NCBI GenBank assembly: GCA_030038645.1 | Contig: JASHSR010000175.1 | Location: 1-9,655 of the forward strand | From: Gammaproteobacteria bacterium | GTDB lineage: Bacteria; Pseudomonadota; Gammaproteobacteria; Steroidobacterales; Steroidobacteraceae | Length of the DNA: 9,655 nucleotides | Direction: 5' to 3' | In this document: in pieces, positions 6,784 through 9,655 of the stretch | Numbering within the stretch: position 1 is the first letter of the stretch | Layout of the letters: each line of letters starts with the position of its first letter | Notes under the pieces: generated by a model | Database searches by the model: none | The model's input: the letters and a program-made list of their open reading frames with translations, nothing else | Told to the model about the DNA's origin: nothing | Translations under genes and position numbers: made by a program

Positions 6784-7671
6784 TCACACCGCGTGGTCGC
6801 TCGCCGCTTCGTCGAAGAGCTGCGCCTTCAGCCGGAAGTCGGCCGACACATCCTCATCCCCGTAGCCGCGCTCGATGAGCTCGGCGTACTCGCCGAGCAT
6901 GCGCTCGACGACGGGTAGCGCCACCCCGAAGCGAGCCGCCATGGCGCGGCAGATGCCGAGGTCCTTGGCGTGCAGGCGGACGCGAAAGCCGGCGGGGTAG
7001 CTTCCGCGGATCATGTTCGGCGCCCGGTGCACGAAGTACCAGCTCGAGCCGGCGCCCTTGCCGAGGGTCTCGACGAGCTTCTCGAGGGGCAAGCCGTGCG
7101 CGCGCGCGAAGGCCATCGCCTCCGCGACGGCCTCGATGATGCCGGCGCACATGATCTGATTGGTGGCCTTGGCGGCCTGGCCGCTGCCGCTCGCGCCGAA
7201 GTACGTGATGGTCCTGCCGAGCGCGGCGAGCGCCGGCTGCGCGCGCTCGAATGCGCCAGCGTCGCCTCCAGCCATGATCGCGAGCGTGCCGTCGCGGGCG
7301 CCCTCCACTCCGCCGCTCACCGGGCAGTCGAGGAAATCCGCGCCGATCGGGCGCAGCCGGGCCTCGGCCGTGCGCGCGGTCTCCGCGCTCACGGTCGAGC
7401 AGTCGATCACCAGGGATCCCGGCCGCAGCCCGGCGGCCATCGCCTGCACCACGCCGAGCACGTCGGGATCCGCGGAGACGCAGAGGACGACGGCCTCACA
7501 GTGCGCAGCGAGCTCCGCGGGCGACTCGGCGGCGTCGCAGCCGAGCTCCGCGGCCAGCGCGCGCGCCTTCTCCGGCGTGCGGTTCCACACGCCTGTGAGG
7601 AGCCCGGCCCGATGGAGGTTGCGAGCCATGTGAGCGCCCATGGCGCCGAGACCGATGAAGCCGGTACGCAT
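6784..7671 (-). CDS. beta-hydroxyacid dehydrogenase (3-hydroxyisobutyrate dehydrogenase family), NAD(P)-dependent
   Basis: A 295-residue protein, the full usual length for the family. The N-terminal Rossmann fold has GFIGLGAMGAHMARN (GxGxMG at residues 7-12). The substrate-binding motif is DCPVSGGVEGARDGTL around 115-130. The catalytic Lys is expected at K168, with N171, in GQAAKATNQIM. K236-D237 in AKDLG is the conserved C-terminal site. The segment WNRTPEK after the second strand has an Arg (R31) that in related enzymes favours NADP(H) over NAD(H); this is inference. The family oxidises or reduces short beta-hydroxyacids (3-hydroxyisobutyrate in valine breakdown, tartronate semialdehyde in glyoxylate or sugar-acid use). 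The substrate cannot be fixed from sequence, and no pathway neighbours are visible. It faces the pilus operon and is not part of it. Confidence 0.88.
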   Translation of the reverse strand: MRTGFIGLGAMGAHMARNLHRAGLLTGVWNRTPEKARALAAELGCDAAESPAELAAHCEAVVLCVSADPDVLGVVQAMAAGLRPGSLVIDCSTVSAETARTAEARLRPIGADFLDCPVSGGVEGARDGTLAIMAGGDAGAFERAQPALAALGRTITYFGASGSGQAAKATNQIMCAGIIEAVAEAMAFARAHGLPLEKLVETLGKGAGSSWYFVHRAPNMIRGSYPAGFRVRLHAKDLGICRAMAARFGVALPVVERMLGEYAELIERGYGDEDVSADFRLKAQLFDEAASDHAV

Positions 7672-7855
7672 CGTGAGGCCTGCCGAAGTGGGGCGGCAGA
7701 GCGCCGCGGGCAGTCAATGTACTCCGGCGGGCGCAGACGCGCTCGCGGGCGTGCTCGCGCGCGGGTACCAGGGGCCTCGGATGGATCAGCTGGCGAGTAG
7801 CCGGCGCGGTCGCGCGCCTCGCGGCATGTCGTCGCGTGCCGGCTTCGGACGGATC
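7672..7855. other. intergenic region upstream of the dehydrogenase gene
   Basis: A 184-base gap between two minus-strand genes. It is wide enough for its own promoter. On the minus strand there is a TTGACT (complement of 7712-7717) but no good -10 box at proper spacing. A short GCGGC/GCCGC stem lies at 7693-7707 and a weak hairpin at 7822-7841 just past the DUF4124 stop, the latter without a T tract. None of these is a firm site. Confidence 0.4.
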
Positions 7856-8323
7856 TTATTGGGAGGAGCTCGAGCCGCAGAGATTTTGCACGTCGAGCTC
7901 CGCCTGCAGGCGCTGCTTCTGCGCGTCGTCATCGGAGAGGTACTGGCGGTTGCCACTCTGGTCCGTGGTGTAGATGCGGCGCGCGTGGATCATCTTGTCG
8001 TAGCGGTCCTGCGCCTCCTTGCATTGCTGGGCGCGTACGGCCGCCTCGTCCTGCTGAACCTTGCGCTGCGCCGCTTCCTTGCTCAGCTGGTCGGAGATCT
8101 GCTGGTTCGAGGCGGCGAGCTGCTTCTGGTCGTCGCTCGATTGATCCGAGGCGTCGTCGCTCGCCTGGTCGGTCGACTTGATGAGTACGGCGCCCGGCAC
8201 GGGCCGGTCGCTGTAGTGCGCCTCTCCCTTGGCATCCACCCACTTCCAGATGTTCTCGGCGTGGGCGGCCAGCGCGAGGCTCACGGCGAGGACCAAGGTG
8301 GTAATCGCTGCATATCGGCGCAT
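7856..8323 (-). CDS. exported DUF4124 domain-containing protein
   Basis: A 155-residue protein. Residues 1-22 form a Sec signal peptide (MRRYAAITTLVLAVSLALAAHA, with cleavage before E23). The mature N terminus, with IWKWVDAKGEAHYSDRPVPG at residues 25-44, is the hallmark DUF4124 motif: a Trp/Val-rich strand followed by H/Y-S-D-x-P. Residues about 66-108 are Gln/Lys/Glu-rich and probably helical or coiled-coil. There are two Cys in the mature part (C101, C149), and the tail is Ser-rich. DUF4124 proteins are common periplasmic or envelope proteins of unknown function in gamma- and betaproteobacteria. The start is set at 8323 rather than 48 bases upstream because it begins a proper signal peptide and has GAGAGGG at 8-base spacing. 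The longer form would bury the signal. No function is claimed. Confidence 0.85.
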   Translation of the reverse strand: MRRYAAITTLVLAVSLALAAHAENIWKWVDAKGEAHYSDRPVPGAVLIKSTDQASDDASDQSSDDQKQLAASNQQISDQLSKEAAQRKVQQDEAAVRAQQCKEAQDRYDKMIHARRIYTTDQSGNRQYLSDDDAQKQRLQAELDVQNLCGSSSSQ

Positions 8324-8331
8324 CGAGAACG

Positions 8332-8338
8332 CCCTCTC
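8332..8338 (-). promoter_or_regulatory. ribosome binding site deciding the DUF4124 start
   Basis: Read on the minus strand this is GAGAGGG, 8 bases before the ATG at 8323-8321. It supports the internal Met over the upstream in-frame Met at 8371. Confidence 0.65.
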
Positions 8339-8561
8339 TGGCGATGCTCTGGGGCTCCCGCGGGTTCGCATGCCGCCCCGGGCGGCACCGGGCGCGGCCC
8401 ACGATGATTATGCGGTCCGGTGCGGCCGCGGCCCTTGAAGTCCGTCACACTCACCCGAGGCTCGGCCGCCGCCGGGGCCCGGTTGACTCACAAAATGGGG
8501 AGCCCGGCCGCTGCTGGGCGGACCGGCGCCCCCCGACCCCCGACCGACCCCCGGCCCGGGG

Positions 8562-8657
8562 CGCTCCGCGGGCGGAGCGGTGCGCGGCGGCCGGCGTCGA
8601 GGAGCGCGGTGCGCAGGGGAGGCGAGCGGAGGGCTCGCCGGAGCAGGGGCTCTCCGC
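8562..8657 (+). other. cluster of GC-rich hairpins upstream of ubiK
   Basis: Three inverted repeats follow each other. At 8562-8579 CGCTCCGC pairs with GCGGAGCG around a very tight turn. At 8621-8639 GGCGAGC pairs with GCTCGCC around the loop GGAGG. At about 8639-8657 CGGAGC pairs imperfectly with GCTCTCCG. No T run follows any of them, so these are not typical terminators. They could be part of a structured RNA or simply a by-product of composition. Confidence 0.35.
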
Positions 8658-8711
8658 GGTGCGTTCGCGCGGTAATTCGGCATATCGATGGATTTGCGAC
8701 AGCCGAGGCCG

Positions 8712-8740
8712 CTGACGCAGGCGGGCGGCGTGCGTATGCT
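8712..8740 (+). promoter_or_regulatory. candidate sigma-70 promoter for ubiK-comM
   Basis: CTGACG at 8712-8717 (four of six matches to the -35 consensus), a 17-base spacer, and TATGCT at 8735-8740 (four of six to the -10). The start site would be near 8747, giving a leader of about 43 bases before the ubiK ATG. Spacing is ideal but both boxes are imperfect. Confidence 0.35.
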
Positions 8741-8779
8741 TGGGACTCGGCGCGCTGCCCGGGTGCGCGTGCCTCAATT

Positions 8780-8784
8780 GAGGG
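8780..8784 (+). promoter_or_regulatory. ribosome binding site for ubiK
   Basis: GAGGG lies 5 bases before the ATG at 8790. It supports this start over an in-frame ATG at 8688, whose extra residues do not resemble the family. Confidence 0.55.
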
Positions 8785-8789
8785 CAGCC

Positions 8790-9071
8790 ATGGACCCATT
8801 TCGAATCGACGAGATTGCCCGCCGGCTGCTCGAGAGCCTGCCACCCGCCTTGCGCAGCGTTCAGCAGGACCTCGAGTCCAACTTTCGCGCCGTGCTCCGC
8901 GCGACGCTCGGCAAGCTCGATCTGGTCACCCGCGAGGAGTTCGACGCGCAGGCGAAGGTGCTCGAGCGCACCCGCGCCAAGGCCGACGCGCTCGAGGCGC
9001 GGGTCGCCGAGCTGGAGAGGGCTCTATCCGCGTCCGCGCCGCGGGGCGGCGACACGGGCGCGGCACGCTAG
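8790..9071 (+). CDS. ubiK: ubiquinone biosynthesis accessory factor UbiK (BMFP/YqiC family)
   Basis: A 93-residue protein matching the family's usual length. The N-terminal half has IDEIARRLLESLPPALRSVQ (residues 6-25) and an amphipathic helix with NFRAVLRATLGKLDLVTREE (31-50), the family signature ending LVTREEFD. Residues about 52-80 form a heptad-like coiled coil (VLERTRAKADALEARVAELE), which in the family drives trimer formation. The tail is Ala/Gly-rich and probably disordered. UbiK works with UbiJ in the cytosolic Ubi complex for aerobic coenzyme Q synthesis; the older name BMFP reflects membrane-fusion activity in vitro. It is followed 48 bases later by comM on the same strand, an arrangement known in other gammaproteobacteria. 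No glnK or amtB is seen beside it. Confidence 0.92.
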   Translation: MDPFRIDEIARRLLESLPPALRSVQQDLESNFRAVLRATLGKLDLVTREEFDAQAKVLERTRAKADALEARVAELERALSASAPRGGDTGAAR

Positions 9072-9119
9072 CGTCGCCTCCACGTCGCGCCCGGGTCTCG
9101 AGCCGAGCGGGGGCCGGGG

Positions 9120-9655
9120 ATGCAGGTCGCGACCACCCTTTGCCGCGGGCAGCTCGGGCTGCGCGCCCCGCTCGTTCAGGTGGAGGTGAACCTCGGGGCC
9201 GGCCTGCCCGCGTTCTCGATCGTCGGCTTGCCCGCCGCAGCGGTCCGGGAGAGCCGGGAGCGCGTGCGCGCCGCGCTCGTGAACTGCGGATTCGAGTTTC
9301 CCGCCGGCCACATCACCGTCAACCTCGCGCCGGCCGACCTGCCGAAGGAGGGCGGCCGCTTCGATCTGCCCATCGCGCTCGGCATCCTCCTCGCGTCCGG
9401 CCAAGTGAAGCGACACGCCGCGGCGGAAGACCGCGACCTCGCGACGCGGGAGTTCTACGGCGAGCTCAGCGTGAGCGGCGCGCTCAAGCCGATCAAGGGG
9501 CTGCTCCTCGCCGCCGCGTATGCGGCGCGGGCGCGGCACGAGATTCTCGTGCCGCGATCGAACGCGAGCGAGGCCTGCATCGCCGCGCGGGAAGACGCCG
9601 TGCTCGCGGCGGATCACCTGCTCGAGGCCTGCGCCTACTTGCGGGGCGAGCGGCG
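9120..9655 (+). CDS. comM: YifB/ComM family Mg-chelatase-like AAA+ ATPase, N-terminal part
   Basis: A frame opening at ATG 9120 that remains open through the window end (178 full codons). GGGG stands just ahead of the start. The visible part is the N-terminal ChlI-like (Lon S5-fold) domain typical of the family: VEVNLGAGLPAFSIVGLP (residues 21-38), RESRERVRAAL (43-53), FEFPAGHITVNLAPADLPKE (58-77), GGRFDLPIALGILLASGQV (78-96), then FYGELSVSGALKPIKG. The AAA+ module with Walker A and B motifs would lie beyond the edge, so ATPase integrity cannot be judged. ComM is a hexameric helicase that promotes branch migration during natural transformation in Vibrio and Haemophilus; the family is also widespread in species not known to be competent. 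It is probably cotranscribed with ubiK. Confidence 0.93.
   Translation, partial: MQVATTLCRGQLGLRAPLVQVEVNLGAGLPAFSIVGLPAAAVRESRERVRAALVNCGFEFPAGHITVNLAPADLPKEGGRFDLPIALGILLASGQVKRHAAAEDRDLATREFYGELSVSGALKPIKGLLLAAAYAARARHEILVPRSNASEACIAAREDAVLAADHLLEACAYLRGER

Larger units (their letters stand above)
8324..8789. other. divergent gene-free region between the DUF4124 gene and ubiK
   Basis: A 466-base region with no credible gene. Open frames in it are low-complexity Arg/Pro/Ala strings. It should carry promoters in both directions. For the leftward gene the minus strand has CATAAT (complement of 8407-8412) but no matching -35. For ubiK a candidate lies at 8712-8740. The centre (about 8520-8660) is extremely GC-rich, with a CCCCGAC tandem at 8531-8544 and three adjacent hairpins. 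A TTGACT at 8483-8488 has no -10 partner. Confidence 0.55.

Noticed and set aside
7822..7841. Terminator hairpin after the DUF4124 gene
   Set aside because: Only five solid base pairs (CGGCA/TGCCG) on the relevant strand and no T tract after it.
8324..8371. 16-residue N-terminal extension of the DUF4124 protein
   Set aside because: The internal Met at 8323 has a good ribosome binding site and starts a normal signal peptide. The extension would mask it.
8483..8511. Promoter from the TTGACT at 8483
   Set aside because: The -35 match is good, but the region where a -10 should lie is entirely GC.
8344..8715. 123-residue open frame in the divergent region
   Set aside because: Arg/Pro/Ala string typical of random GC-rich DNA, with no ribosome binding site of note and no recognisable domain. 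It crosses the hairpin cluster.

Overview
The window comes from a GC-rich proteobacterial chromosome, most likely a gammaproteobacterium. The basis is gene content: a Pseudomonas/Xanthomonas-style type IV pilus minor-pilin operon, a DUF4124 envelope protein, and the ubiK-comM pair. The exact lineage is inference. Third codon positions are strongly GC-biased, which produces many long spurious antisense frames. I see no insertion sequences, phage genes, CRISPR arrays, tRNA or rRNA genes.

Bases 1-6681, plus strand, hold the distal part of a minor-pilin operon in the order fimT/fimU (only its 3' end is present), pilV, pilW, pilX, pilY1, pilE. The genes are very tightly packed: an ATGA overlap, a 2-base gap, a GTGA overlap, a TAG/ATG abutment, then a 13-base gap. 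This implies one transcript and translational coupling. The pilins carry the prepilin-peptidase leader and hydrophobic N-terminal helix. They are expected to form the priming and tip complex of the pilus, with the large secreted PilY1 as tip adhesin and calcium-responsive assembly factor. No pilY2 is present. PilY1 starts with an L-type-lectin-like region in place of the von Willebrand A domain known from Pseudomonas aeruginosa PilY1. PilV has an unusually long, Arg/Pro-rich prepilin leader built from a 21-base tandem repeat.

Bases 6682-8323 form a minus-strand block facing the pilus operon. It holds a beta-hydroxyacid dehydrogenase (3-hydroxyisobutyrate dehydrogenase / tartronate semialdehyde reductase family) and a small exported DUF4124 protein. 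Between pilE and the dehydrogenase is a short GC-rich spacer with a 16-base tandem repeat and no convincing terminator.

Bases 8324-8789 are a divergent, gene-free region. It must hold the promoters for the DUF4124 gene (leftward) and for ubiK-comM (rightward), and it contains a run of strong GC hairpins. Bases 8790-9655 hold ubiK (ubiquinone-biosynthesis accessory factor) and the first third of comM (YifB-family AAA+ helicase linked to natural transformation), which runs off the window edge.

The main content belongs to well-known families. The points most worth following up are the lectin-headed PilY1, the repeat-built PilV leader, and the structured region upstream of ubiK.
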